Below are positions 23,262-34,438 of a stretch of DNA of 64,000 nt, piece after piece; positions within the stretch are counted from its first letter, which is position 1; each line of letters opens with the position of its first letter. This DNA comes from Alternaria dauci (lineage: Eukaryota; Ascomycota; Dothideomycetes; Pleosporales; Pleosporaceae). A program made the position numbers and the translations under genes. The notes beneath the pieces are model-generated. The model searched no databases. It saw nothing but the letters and a program-made list of their open reading frames with translations, and was not told the DNA's origin. Location: positions 2,294,001 through 2,358,000 of the forward strand of contig NC_091280.1 in assembly GCF_042100115.1 (NCBI RefSeq), read 5' to 3'.

Positions 23262-24254
23262 ATGGCCAAGGAGAAGAACTACAACCCCGTCCAAGAAGCC
23301 AAAAAGGCCGAGAAGCAGAAGCAGATCCGCAAGCAAAAAGCCAACCTCCAGACGCAGCGCAACGAGAAACTCGCGCGCAGAAACCCCCATCGCATACAGC
23401 GCGACATTGATGCCCTCAAAGAACTCGACCAGAGCGGCACGATCCGGCCACACGAGCGCCAACGGCTGCAGGAGCTGGAAAAAGATCTCGCGGCCGTAAA
23501 CAAGGCGCGCGCAGCGCTGGGCGACAAAGCGCCCGTCTTCAAGCCAGAGCGACAACACCACAACGACGATAGCAGAGAGCGGGGCGCAGAGCAACGAGAG
23601 CGGCGTGCCGGCGTCCTCGGTAAGAGAACACGAGATGGTCAGCGTAAGGACACGGATAGCAGCGATACAGACGACGACGTGAAGCGCATACCCATGCCAC
23701 GCGATACACCACCGCCGATACCGAAACGCTATCTCCAGCCTGAACAAGGTGATGCTGATACTACTACGAATACTACGTCCGCGCCCCCCGAACCAAAGAA
23801 ACCAACCATTGTCTACGAAGCCGCGCCCCAGGTCCGCGATCTACGCAAAGAAGCGACAAAATTCATGCCCGCGTCCGTAGCGCAAAAAATGAAATTAGCA
23901 AAAGGCGAGGGCCGGCTGCTCGAGCCTGAGGAATTCGATAAGTTGAGGGAAGAAGGGTACATGAAGGACAAATCCACAACAACCACATCAACGGCAGAAG
24001 AGCAAGGGGGCAAAACACCTGCGCGAACGTCAGAGGAAGAACAGGAATTAGATGCGTTCTTGCAAGAGGTGCAGAATACCAGTATGCGTGATGTAGCGGA
24101 GAAGGCGGCTGAGGCGGCGGTGCAGGAAGCAGAGTATGAGATGATGGGTGCGGAGGTGATGGGCCAGATGCAAGGGATTGCTGGGGAAGCGGGGACGGCG
24201 GAGAAGAAGTTGAGGCATGTGGAGATGGAGGAGGTGGAGGATGAGGATTTGTGA
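23262..24254 (+). CDS. WW-domain-binding protein 11 (WBP11)-like splicing factor
   Basis: Single-exon gene of 330 residues. The N-terminus matches the Wbp11 domain: KNYNPVQEAKKAEKQKQI, RKQKANLQTQRNEKLARRNP, and ELEKDLAAVNKARAALGDKA. A Pro-rich patch (MPRDTPPPIPKRY) is the expected ligand for WW or related domains of splicing proteins. The rest is charged and largely disordered, ending in a Glu-rich tail (VEMEEVEDEDL). In other eukaryotes WBP11 is a nuclear protein of the spliceosome and binds PQBP1; here that role is by homology. The gene is divergent from the La-like gene, so two nuclear RNA-related genes share a short promoter. Confidence 0.88.
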   Translation: MAKEKNYNPVQEAKKAEKQKQIRKQKANLQTQRNEKLARRNPHRIQRDIDALKELDQSGTIRPHERQRLQELEKDLAAVNKARAALGDKAPVFKPERQHHNDDSRERGAEQRERRAGVLGKRTRDGQRKDTDSSDTDDDVKRIPMPRDTPPPIPKRYLQPEQGDADTTTNTTSAPPEPKKPTIVYEAAPQVRDLRKEATKFMPASVAQKMKLAKGEGRLLEPEEFDKLREEGYMKDKSTTTTSTAEEQGGKTPARTSEEEQELDAFLQEVQNTSMRDVAEKAAEAAVQEAEYEMMGAEVMGQMQGIAGEAGTAEKKLRHVEMEEVEDEDL

Positions 24255-24658
24255 GGGGCGAAGTAGTTTGGGGAATGGGAAGATTGGAGATGTTGGTCAG
24301 ATTTCACGTCATGTTGTACTGGTGGTGAATGTGGTGCAACACTTCAAACTGAAGATAGCTGCTGTGCTCCAGAGAAACACTCCTCGCAAGCTACTTTCAA
24401 TTGAAGTACATACCGATTTGTACATGCTCAAGAACGATCAAAGAAAAGTCACCATCCAAACACCAGACATTGATCAGATCATTATTTCATTCATCGGTAG
24501 GGTATATAGATACGCGGCTCTCACGCCGAAAGGGTATGTTCCATTCCACCCATCGCAATAACCATGTTTATCCCATTCTCAGGTCTTCCATGTCGTCGTC
24601 GAGGGAGAGGAAAGAAGTATCGTAGCTACCAGGCGCAAAACAAAAGAAGATAGTTGCT
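24255..24658. other. intergenic region between convergent genes
   Basis: 3' flanks of WBP11 and the Hsp9/Hsp12 gene. No gene or repeat seen. Confidence 0.5.
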
Positions 24659-25078
24659 CTACTTCTTCTGGCCAGTGGCACCAGAGAGGGTATCAGAGAT
24701 GCTCTGGCCGGCGTTGCCGAGCGCTTCCTGGGCTTGCTTCATGACGCCCTGGCCCTGGTTGGACGCATCGTCGCCGCCGGAGCGGGTCGCGTCGCCGAGC
24801 TTCTGGCCGGTGGACTTTTGGCCCTCTGGTGTGGTGTTAGGAACATGTTTGAGTGTATGTAGAGGACCAGGAAGGGAGGTAACGTACCAGGCTGGACGGC
24901 GCCGGCAATGCGGTCACCGAGTCCGCTGACGTTCTCGCTGGCCTTTTGGGTGGTGGACTTCTGGGAGTCGGGGGTGACTGAAAGGATGTTAGATGGCGTG
25001 TACTTGATGTCGACAGTGAGTGAGCTTACTCTTCTCGGAGGCTTGCTCGCCGAGGCCCTTGCGGAGGTTGTCAGACAT
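24659..25078 (-). CDS. HSP12: Hsp9/Hsp12-family small heat-shock protein
   Basis: Three exons on the minus strand: 25078-25030, 24977-24888 and 24825-24659, giving 101 residues. The start MSDNLRKGLGEQASEK and the pair of motifs TPDSQKSTTQKASENVSG and EGQKSTGQKLGDATR are characteristic of yeast Hsp12, fission yeast Hsp9 and Aspergillus Awh11. The protein is hydrophilic, Gly/Gln/Ser-rich and without cysteines. Family members are disordered in solution and fold into helices on membranes, stabilising them during heat, osmotic and stationary-phase stress. A TATA element lies about 115 bases upstream. A partial heat-shock element (GAAGGTTC, 25160-25167) lies in the leader. Identification is firm; the regulation is inferred. 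Confidence 0.92.
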
Positions 25079-25084
25079 GTTGAT

Positions 25085-25112
25085 GGTTGGTGGTTGGTTG
25101 GTTGGTTGGTTG
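25085..25112. repeat. (TTGG)n tetranucleotide repeat
   Basis: Near-perfect TTGG units lie immediately upstream of the Hsp9/Hsp12 start codon, so the transcript leader would carry CCAA repeats. Confidence 0.7.
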
Positions 25113-25191
25113 AAAGTGGTAGTTGTAAAGTGTTTGAGTTTGAGAGTTGGTTGAGTGATGAAGGTTCGAGGACAAGACAGCAGAGACACTC

Positions 25192-25198
25192 TTATATA
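25192..25198 (-). promoter_or_regulatory. TATA box of the Hsp9/Hsp12 gene
   Basis: TATATAA on the minus strand, about 115 bases upstream of the ATG at 25078. Confidence 0.6.
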
Positions 25199-27355
25199 CC
25201 ACCTTTCAGCATCTTCCAGGCGGCAGTGACGCGCCACGACAGCCGTACGTCATACGTCTCCAGACGAGCAGCTACAACGCGTGTGTGGGTGAGCGATGGC
25301 AGCGCAGTGCTCAGTGGGCCCTGTTACTTGCTCCTTCACATGGAACAAGTGCCAGGGTGGGCTCCCTTGCGGCCAGGATGTAGACCAGTTTGCAGGCGCC
25401 ACACACGGCCACGATTGGTAGATCATTACTTCCGCACCGTGTGATTGATGGCAATCTCGCGCCTTTGCATGGCATTCGCGTCATCCGGCCACGGCCAGAG
25501 GTGGATACATGTTCCAGATCGCCTGCCGCGGGAGGCTTACTGCCCCGCTAGAGGGTAAGATGTGCTGGACGAGTTGGAACGAGGGGCATGTTCTGCCGCG
25601 GTTCCCTCAGTAGTAGATGCTTTTTCAAGTGGAATACTTGGTAGCGTAGCAGAGAGATAGTTGGTAGCGTCGAGTTAGTCTCTGTACCTTCTTGATAATG
25701 AATGGTAGATTAACCCCCTCACCCGACTTCTAGCTTGAAGCTATAGTCCGGAGTAGAGGCCGTTGTTTGCCAACACTGCGTCCACGAACGGTGGAGAGGT
25801 CGAGTGGGGCAGTACCCCGCTGACGTAGGTTGGTGGCACACGAAGAAGTCGCGCAGCACGTGACTAGCGTCATGGTTACGCCACACCAACTCTGACCTAG
25901 CCCAACACAACGCGTGCAGACATGCTACCGACTTCGACGCGTCTAGGTTTCCTTCCATGATTCCCACTCGCATCCACTCAAATGAGCAAATGATTCTTTC
26001 ACGCAGGAGCGCATAAAGTGTCGTTGCTATTCCTGGCCTTTTGCCGCTGAGCGAAAACTTGTTTGACATTTGTCGCGCAAAACCCACTTTTCATCTCGTC
26101 AATATCGTCACATTGACGACCTATCCTTTGGCCACTGGACTGGAGATGTGCGCATGCTGCGCACGACCATGATTGATTATCTTTTGCACGAGCGGGTCGT
26201 TATCTATTCCTGAGCTCTGCGTTGTGTGCTGTGGACCTGGGATGATCTCGCAGGGTCAGCGGCAAAGCCGGGTCTTGCCAACCACGCGCCCAACACCGAG
26301 TTTGCACCACGGCGATAGCAATAACATGAGGAATTGACATGTCCATGGTCCCCGGTGAGGCCTCGGTTTAAGATTGGAGAATTCGCTATTGTTCGTGCTA
26401 CTGTGCAGCGACGTACATGCTGCGATTCCCCTAAGCTGACCACAATCACCCTTGGCTGAATCTGCGCACAACAAACATCGACCATCGTCGCTCGGGTCGC
26501 ACGCACTCGAGATTCGGTCCTCGAAAGTATCGCCGACATGTTGTGCATCCGCCCCTGCGCAAAGTCTCGACCAAGAGACCGCCTGCTGCACGCGATACCC
26601 ATGATGCAGGCGTCTGAGGCACGGCAACTTTTCACAAGCCACGATACGGTTGCTGTGCCACGAACTCCCTGACGAAACGGGCAATATAACATCCAATCAG
26701 CCTTCATTCTCCCATTTTTTGCCGTACGAAACGGGTCTTGCCCACTATCTTCTCCGTGTTTCAGATCAGATCCGCTCTAGCGCCCGTCTTAAACGATAGT
26801 CGCTTCATGATAGGGTCTACGTCGATCAGGCTCCGACAAACCTAATCTTACTTGCCGCTGTACAGTACCAAACCTCACCGTTTGGTGTATCGGCGTGCTG
26901 TCCATCAGAGATACTGACTCGCCCACGGCCCTCGCCCGCATGAGTCTCTATGCCTGACAATCCCAAGGCCGCCCCGCTGGCTGTAGCACGGGCTTCTAAC
27001 AATAGTTTGAGGATGGTAAGAGCAGGGATGACTTTATGCTACACACAGTGCTATAGGCACGTTCGATATCGCGAACAGGTATACTTGTACAAAGTACTCT
27101 GTTGGAGTCTGGGCGTTGTGGCACTGCCGCTGCCGCTACTGGGATTGGTCTCACACGCCAACATACAGTCCGTTTCCTGTTACATTCGTCCAAGGTTTCG
27201 AGGCTGAGGTCGCTTACTTTGCTGTCACTGCGGTTGTTGGAAACATAAGACAGAGACGGGGCATCTCCGCCGGTGTTTGCTTCTCATAAGGCAGTCGTCT
27301 TTCTGCAAAAGTCGAGTACCTCAGTAATTCTTATTCTGCTATTGCTTAGTCCACC
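25199..27355. other. gene-poor intergenic stretch
   Basis: About 2.1 kb between divergent genes. Open frames of up to ~165 codons exist on the minus strand near 26.2-26.7 kb but show no domain, no conserved start and overlapping rivals, so they are not called. Probably promoter DNA. Confidence 0.5.
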
Positions 27356-28461
27356 ATGAAGTTCTTCGTAGCGTTGTTAGTACCTTTGCTTTATGCTATA
27401 TCTGCGCATGCCGACACTTTTACCGAGGACGCCTTTGATGCCATCAGACTTCTGCAGGAAAAATGGTACAATTACGATACTGGCTTATGGTGAGTAACTT
27501 TCCACTTCCGCGACCGACATAGCTGACTTGGTTTAGGAATGACTTGTGGTGGCAGTCCGGCAACATCATTGAGACCATTGCTCGATTTGGTATCCAAGAC
27601 GCTGCCTTCAAAGAGTACGCTCTCATGATCGTCTCCAACACGTTTGCCAAATCTCCAAATCAGCACGGCGCAACGCAATGGAGAAACAAGTTCTACGACG
27701 ACGAAGGCTGGTGGGCAATGGGCTGGATCGCCTCGTACGATCTCACAGGTGACGTCAAGTACCTCGACGCCGCCAAAGACATCTTCGAAGACATGACCAC
27801 CGGCTGGAACACGCCCTGCAACGGCGGTATCTGGTGGTCAAAAGACCGCGACTACATTGCCGCCATTTCCAACGAACTCTTCCTCTCCGTCGCCGCCCAC
27901 ATCGCCAACCGCGTCGACGGCCAGCAAAAAGAAGACTACACTAACTGGGCGTCAATGGAATGGGACTGGTTCAAGCAAACGGGCATGATCAACGACGAGG
28001 AACTCATCAACGACGGCATCGACCCCGTGACTTGCAAACCCAAGGGCATAACCTTTACCTACAACCAGGGCATCGTCCTAGCCGGCCTCTCCGAACTCGC
28101 CCGCGCAAAAAACAATGGCGACTACATCCAAGAAGCATACAAGCTCGCCGTAGCCTCGACCACCAAACTCAGCGACGCAAGCGGAATCCTCACCGAGCCT
28201 GTCGGCGGGCCCCTCGACCCCGTTAGCTCGCAGTTCAAAGGCGCGTACGTACGCGGATTATCGACGCTGTACGAGAACGCGGCGCAGCAAGGTGTCAAAG
28301 AGTTTTTTTATCGCAACGCAAATGCGGCGAGGAGTCAGCCGAGGGTTGATGGCGGCGTCATTGTGGATTTTTGGCAAGGGCCGAGTCAGAATGGGAATCC
28401 GAGTACGCATGCGAGTGGGATTGATATCATGGTTGCGGCGGCGTTGGCGGGGGATCCGTAG
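27356..28461 (+). CDS. secreted GH76 endo-alpha-1,6-mannanase-like protein
   Basis: Two exons, 27356-27489 and 27537-28461, with a 47-nt intron and 352 residues. The N-terminus MKFFVALLVPLLYAISAHA is a signal peptide. The body matches glycoside hydrolase family 76: GLWNDLWWQSGN, the paired catalytic aspartates at residues 99-100 in RNKFYDDEGWWAMGW, WNTPCNGGIWWSKDR, and TFTYNQGIVLAGLSEL. GH76 enzymes cleave alpha-1,6-mannan, and the fungal Dfg5/Dcw1 branch transfers GPI-anchored proteins to the wall. This copy ends at AALAGDP without the hydrophobic C-terminus of a GPI signal. It is therefore likely a free secreted mannan hydrolase, for self-wall remodelling or nutrition. The family call is firm. 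Confidence 0.92.
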
Positions 28462-29717
28462 GGGGGAGTGGGTTTTGCTGGTTGTTTGGTTGTGTTTTAT
28501 ACCCCGTTTTTGTTTGGCGTTTTGGGTCGTTTTGGATGGGTCCGGTTGGAATTTGAATGCCAGCGGGCTATTTGGCGCCGTGTGTTGTGAGGGTTGGGAA
28601 CGATGGAGTGTGCGGAAGATACTCGTTGTGTCTAATGTAATCACGAATCTAATGACGACTACATGTACAGTTCTTGTGCCTATGCAGTGTGTTCCCTCAC
28701 TTCGTTGCGACTTTCGAGTCTGGTGATGTTGCTCTGCTCATCACATCACCTTTGGCTGTCAGTTTACACTGCATTGCAGCATGGTGAAAGTGTATTCCTC
28801 AAAACACATCGCATTACTGTATGCAGCTGTATGGCTTTGGGTTATCGATGCCACTGCCTGCGTGCTGGGGACGGCAAAAAACTCATTGGCTCTTTTCTCC
28901 TTATGCGCAATATGATTGGTGGATCTGGGAAAATTTCCTGTGAGGCTCTACCAATAGGAAGCTAGAATTACATGATCTACGCCACGTAAACGGCACAGTC
29001 GCTAAACCTCGAGTAAATCTTGGAATCTCCCCCGAGCACTTCCAAGCACCACGAGACCTCTCGCAACAGACCTCCATTCGCTTGTCCTTGTTATTTAGAC
29101 TTTAGCACCCAGCAATCGACATCCGGCGTTTCCATCCAGCACGTAGTCTTCGGGAAGCATCGGCGTCATCCGGCCCTTCCACCAGCCGTGCCCCAGAGCT
29201 CGGTATCAACGTTGTCCCCAGCTCCACTAACTGAACTTGTCCCAATTGGTGAACCGAAGACGTGCTCGCTTCACGCAAAACGTTTTTACCGAAGAGCCTT
29301 AGTCAAAACGGCGCGCGATGCAACTCGATAAGACTACTGTACTGCAGCGCACTGTCCTACTCACAGATACGCCCGATAGTTCTGCAAGCCAACTAGGCCT
29401 AGAAGCTACATGCGACAGAGAATGAGTGGCGGCTGCAGGTCTTGCCGCTCATGGAAGGCCATGGCAGGTTAGATAAGCCCGCGGTTACACCGGTTTTGAG
29501 GTCGGTGTATCGTCAAGAGTGCTGTCATATTCGGTCTTTTTGAGGATTTGAGGCTTGCGGCCGGAAGTATGATGTAGGGTTTGCTGTTTTCTTGCCTTTC
29601 GCATCGTGTGGGTATCAGAGCCGGACTATAGGGATTTGAGCATACATATTACTTCTTATTGTCAAAAAGTCTTCCTCACTTTTCACACATTTTCGATTAA
29701 TCCGCTCGACTCTCGTC
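28462..29717. other. intergenic region
   Basis: About 1.25 kb between two genes on the same strand. Only short frames without domain signal. No repeat or RNA recognised. Confidence 0.5.
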
Positions 29718-31333
29718 ATGGGCTACGAAGCAAATAGGTACCGGTCATGGCTACCGAACTTTCTCAAAAAGTCGATGCAAGATGATGCTACACCCGACGA
29801 GCGAACATCACTTCTTCCGGACTCGCGACATGAAGAGTGGTCTACAGGCGAAACGTACGAACTCGAGGATGGCCAAGCATCGAAGACCCAACTCATCCTC
29901 CAAGAGTTCTGGATACTGCTCAAAGGATCATTACCGGTCGTCGTAGCATACGCGCTGCAAAACTCCCTGCAAACAGTATCCGTCCTCATTGTCGGCCGCC
30001 TCTCGCCAGAGGCACTGGCTACCGCTGCCTTTTCGTACATGTTCGCGATGGCGACTGGCTGGCTCGTTGCTCTTGGTGGCACAACCGCCATTGACACCTT
30101 GGCGTCCGCCAGCTTCACCGGAAGCAAGAATCCGCATGACCTAGGTATCATTCTCCAACGCGCATACGTTATGCTCCTGCTCTTCTACATACCGATCGCT
30201 ATCGTATGGTTCTGCTCCGAGCCGCTCTTCAAAGCTCTTGGTCAAGAAGACTATATAGCCCAGGACTCAGCGCGGTTCCTATCTGTGCTCGCTCCGGGCG
30301 GGATTGGTTACATATATTTTGAGGCGCTGAAGAAATACATGCAGGCTCAGGGTACGTCCACGTCAACTACACTGGCTGCACTCGCAAGCTGACATGCTTA
30401 GAAATCATGAGACCTGGAACATATGTCCTCCTCATTACCTCTCCCCTCAGCGCCGGGCTGAACTACCTCTTTGTATACACCTTCAAAATGGGACTACTCG
30501 GCGCTCCACTTGCTACCGGCATCGCATACTGGGCATCGTTCCTTTTGCTGCTCGCATATGCGCGCTTTGTTGACGGATGGCAATGCTGGGGAGGCTGGGA
30601 TCGCAAGTGCCTGCAGAACCTTTGGACTTTCTCCCGCCTTGCTCTCCTCGGTGTGATACATGTCGGTACCGAATGGTGGGCATTCGAGATCGTTGCGCTT
30701 GTAGCAGGAAAGCTCGGCACGATACCACTCGCTGCGCAGAGTGTCATCATGACTACAGACCAAGTCATGAACACCATTCCTTTCGGCGTTGGTGTCGCTA
30801 CCTCCTCGCGCGTCGGAAACCTTCTCGGCGCACGCAATGCCAAAGGCGCAGCTAGAGCTGCCAATACAGCTGCTGTTCTCAGCATGCTACTCGGCGCGCT
30901 TGTATTGGCTGTACTCATGGGAGTCAAAGACTTTTATGCCAAGATCTTCAACGACGACGTGGAAGTCATCAAGCTCACTGCCAAAGTAATGCCCTACGTC
31001 GCACTCTTCCAGATCGCGGATGGACTTAACGGCAGTTGCGGCGGAGCTCTCAGAGGCATGGGTAGACAGCACATTGGAGCAACGGTAAATATTGTCAGCT
31101 ACTACTGCGGAGCGTTGCCATTGGGCATCTGGCTGGCGTTCCACGGCTGGGGCCTCGGCGGCTTGTGGGTCGGTCAGTGCATCGCGCTGTACCTTGTCGG
31201 ATTCGCGGAATGGGCCATTGTTGCATGGAGTAACTGGGATTACCAAGTCAAGAAGGCTTTTGAGAGGATGGATTCTGACGACAGGGCAGAGCTGGGCGTG
31301 CCGCCAGAGGAAGCTGCGCCGGTACACAGGTAG
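29718..31333 (+). CDS. MATE-family multidrug/toxin efflux transporter
   Basis: Two exons, 29718-30351 and 30402-31333, with a 50-nt intron (branch GCTGAC) and 521 residues. A hydrophilic N-terminus of ~60 residues with an acidic/Ser-rich segment (DERTSLLPDSRHEEW) precedes about twelve membrane spans in two six-helix halves. MatE hallmarks include LPVVVAYALQNSLQTVSVLI in the first helix, GTTAIDTLASASFTG after helix 2, and the second-half pattern IPFGVGVATSSRVGNLLGA. Such proteins export cationic or xenobiotic compounds by proton or sodium antiport, at the vacuolar or plasma membrane. The fungal relatives include yeast Erc1. The substrate cannot be inferred, and no biosynthetic genes flank it. 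Confidence 0.93.
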
Positions 31334-32383
31334 TCGTCTCAAATTTCGGTGCTGGGGTCGATCGCGTCGGAGGTATTAGCAACGCTTCTTAGACATTGCG
31401 CACGCAATAGAGATATATAGCTGCCCGGTTCGACTAATGCAACGAGTGCCAAAAATTACTCGATACGTTAAGCGAGCGGGGCTAGTCCGGCCGGTATCTC
31501 GATCCTTGTCTCCGCGTCTGAACCTCACTCCTCATCGCCTCATCACCTCCGCACGGCAATGCGGTTGCTGCGTACCCCACGGCAGGTTTGCCTCTCGATG
31601 ACATATCTAGAGCCTTTTGTGACTCTGGAGCGGACCACGTATGCAGCCTTGCATGCACTAACGGCCAGCTTGGTCAATTCACCGCCCGATCTGCCACGGA
31701 GATCGTACTTGGAATGCATCCGAATCCCCTCAATTCTTATCGAGCCAATCCAGGCACTGCGTAACGGCTACGAAAGACGTTTACGTAGAACATGTAAAGC
31801 TGCAGACTACGTAACAAACGCATCGGAGACGCACTTGCATGCATGCATGAGTAGCGTAGGATCATACAGGTCTTGACTCGCTTGAGATAAGACGCGATAC
31901 CAAGAGATGGAAGGCGCTGAATACTCTTGTTACATATCGTCTATGGGGGAGCTGACTGGCTGGTTTCCCCGGCTTTTTTCTAATCATGGATCTGGGATCT
32001 TCGTCATTGTACATGGCGGGGTTGCGTATCCACATGGATCAGCAACGGCCGGTGCATGTCGTTCTCGGCGATGTAGAGTGAGGTCGCGCGGATGGGTTGA
32101 GCAAGGGTGAGGCAGGAAGGTCGATGTGACCATCACGGTGTTCTGGAGTGTACACAAAAAGCTAGACACAGTATGCTGTGGAACATCTGGTTCGTCTTCG
32201 TTGGAAGCTCATCTCTCTGGTTTTTCCAACTCTATGCCTGGAATACATGACTGCGGAATTATACCACATATCAACCCAACCTCGAGGCCTGGAGCTTCTC
32301 CAAGAAGCGACTAACCGATTGGAGGCACAGCGGTGCTATGCCTGCAGACGACATCATCATGGAGCAGGGGTAGCTCCAAAAAA
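31334..32383. other. intergenic region
   Basis: About 1 kb with no gene. It leads into the tandem-repeat promoter of the agmatinase-family gene. Confidence 0.5.
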
Positions 32384-32386
32384 GTT

Positions 32387-32426
32387 GTTTACCTAACAGC
32401 TGTTTACCTAAAAGCAGTTTACCTAA
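32387..32426 (+). repeat. three 15-bp tandem units with GTTTACCTAA core
   Basis: GTTTACCTAA occurs at 32387, 32402 and 32417, exactly 15 bases apart. The first two units contain TGTTTAC, the forkhead consensus. It lies about 150-185 bases upstream of the ATG at 32572, so it may be a regulator-binding cluster. Confidence 0.7.
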
Positions 32427-32460
32427 CGTGAGCTGGTCAAGACGTAGCTGATAGAGAAGA

Positions 32461-32493
32461 CGAGCATATCTCGAGCATATCCCGAGCTATATA
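32461..32493 (+). repeat. three 11-bp tandem units ending in a TATA-like element
   Basis: Units CGAGCATATCT, CGAGCATATCC and CGAGCTATATA follow each other. The last provides TATATA about 80 bases before the ATG at 32572, the likely core promoter of the agmatinase-family gene. Confidence 0.65.
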
Positions 32494-32571
32494 CTGCGAG
32501 CTCTCCGCAGATTCCACATCTGTTTCTGCATCCCCTCTCCCTTCCATTTCTCACCTTGAAAACACGGCAAG

Positions 32572-34186
32572 ATGAGGTTCACTCCTGCGATTGTTGCAAG
32601 CTTTGCGGCTACTGTAGCTGCGCACGGCGACCACGGCCACGACCAAGAGCCATTGGCTGGTCCACACGAGGGACTATGGTACAACACGCTTCCCGGCGAC
32701 GGTGGAACTCAGGTACGCGCATCCACTTCTACAACGACGACGACGACGCGGCGAAACAACCAACTAACCTCACACATCCAGGCCGACTCCATCTTCTCTG
32801 GCATTTCCACATTCGGCCGTCTGCCCTACCACCCGTGTCTCTCGAGCAACACAAAGTTCGACATTGCCTTCATCGGTGCGCCGTTTGACACTGGCACATC
32901 GTACCGCCCCGGTGCTCGCTTTGGGCCCAGCGGTATCAGACAAGGTTCTCGCCGCCTCAATCTCTAGTACGTTTCCTTGCAAGCAGCCATAAGCTTACTT
33001 GTTTGTATGTGTGAATCAAAAGGCTCACACAGAATTGGATTTAGTGGTGGCTACAACGTCCCACTCGAGGCGAACCCGTTTAATTCGTGGGCAAAGGTCG
33101 TTGACTGCGGTGATATCCCAGTGACTTCGTAAGTCTCTTTGCTTTTCTAGCTCCGTGTTAGCTTTGTCGGGTGAGGATTATTGGAGCGAGGTTTGTTGAT
33201 TTGTGGCCTAGGTACGACAACGCGTATGCGCTTCAGCAGATTGAGCAAGGCCACAACTTGCTGTTGAGCCGCGAACCATATACGCACGCCGACAAGCCCG
33301 GTCCCTCAAAGAAGGGTACCACACTTCCTCGCCTGATCACCCTCGGAGGCGACCACACCATCACACTGCCCCTCCTCCGGTCCATCAACCGTGAATACGG
33401 TCCCATTACCGTCATCCACTTTGACAGCCATCTGTAAGCTCCATCCCCTTCTCCAACAACACCACCAACACGCCCCTCTAACCCCTTTTTAGTGATACCT
33501 GGCGCCCCAAAGTCTTTGGCGGCGCGCCCTCAGAACAAGCCAGCATAAACCACGGCACATATTTCTTCCACGCCGCGCAAGAAGGCCTGCTCGCCAACGA
33601 CACAAACATCCACGCGGGTATCCGGACCACGCTGTCTGGCCCCTCGGACTACGAAAACGACGGCTACTGCGGTTTTGAAATTGTCGAGGCCCGTGCCATT
33701 GACAAGATTGGTATCGATGGGATTATCAAGAAGATCAAGGATCGCGTCGGCACGGAGAAGCCGGTGTATCTCAGTATTGATATTGATACGCTGGATCCTG
33801 CTTGTAAGTTTAATTTGTTGGTTGGGGTGGCGTTGGTGGTGGGTGTGGTTATGATGGTGACTTGAGAGATTGAAAGAGGTGGGAGAAGCTTGGTTCTCAA
33901 AGTACATCAGAGACTAACGTTTTCTTGCTCAACAGTCGCTCCTGCAACCGGCACGCCTGAGACGGGTGGCTGGACGACGCGCGAACTCCGTACTATCATC
34001 CGTGGCTTGGAAGGTATCAACCTCATTGCTGCGGATATCGTTGAGGTAGCGCCGGCGTACGATACGAATGCTGAGCTTACGACCATGGCGGCGGCGGATA
34101 CCCTGTACGAGGTTATGACTTTGATGGTGAAGAAGGGGCCGTTGAGCTACATGGGTGCGCCTAAGAAGGAGACGATTGAGTTGTAG
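32572..34186 (+). CDS. secreted agmatinase/ureohydrolase-family enzyme
   Basis: Six exons: 32572-32712, 32782-32966, 33045-33128, 33212-33433, 33493-33803 and 33936-34186. They join in phase to 397 residues. The N-terminus [19 protein letters not shown] is a signal peptide, followed by a His/Asp-rich stretch. All manganese-binding motifs of the arginase/agmatinase family are intact: GGDHT, DSHLDTW and [19 protein letters not shown]. An early [20 protein letters not shown] motif also fits agmatinases. Family members hydrolyse agmatine (or a related guanidino compound) to putrescine and urea in a binuclear Mn site. Secretory forms are known in filamentous fungi. The real substrate is not certain. 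Two sets of short tandem repeats lie in its promoter. Confidence 0.93.
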
Positions 34187-34438
34187 AGGGTGGTGTAGCT
34201 GAGAGGCGTTAAGTGTGGAGTTGGTGGCTGAGAGAGGTGTTGGGTGTGGTGTGTTGAGTGAGCATGTTATGACCGGGTTAGAAGCGTTCCAGAGGTTGAA
34301 AAGACATGTAGATGAAGATAACGATGGTGAAGACAACGAATCGATGCCTTTGCGGGTATTACCGTATTACTCCAAGCATGACTCATCTCCACTGATCGGG
34401 TTTCTTTCTTCCCTTCCCATCCATCCATCCCTCTCGCC

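Noticed and set aside
26204..26707. Minus-strand frame upstream of the GH76 gene
   Set aside because: Two long frames overlap here on the same strand without domain signal. This is expected by chance in GC-balanced intergenic DNA.
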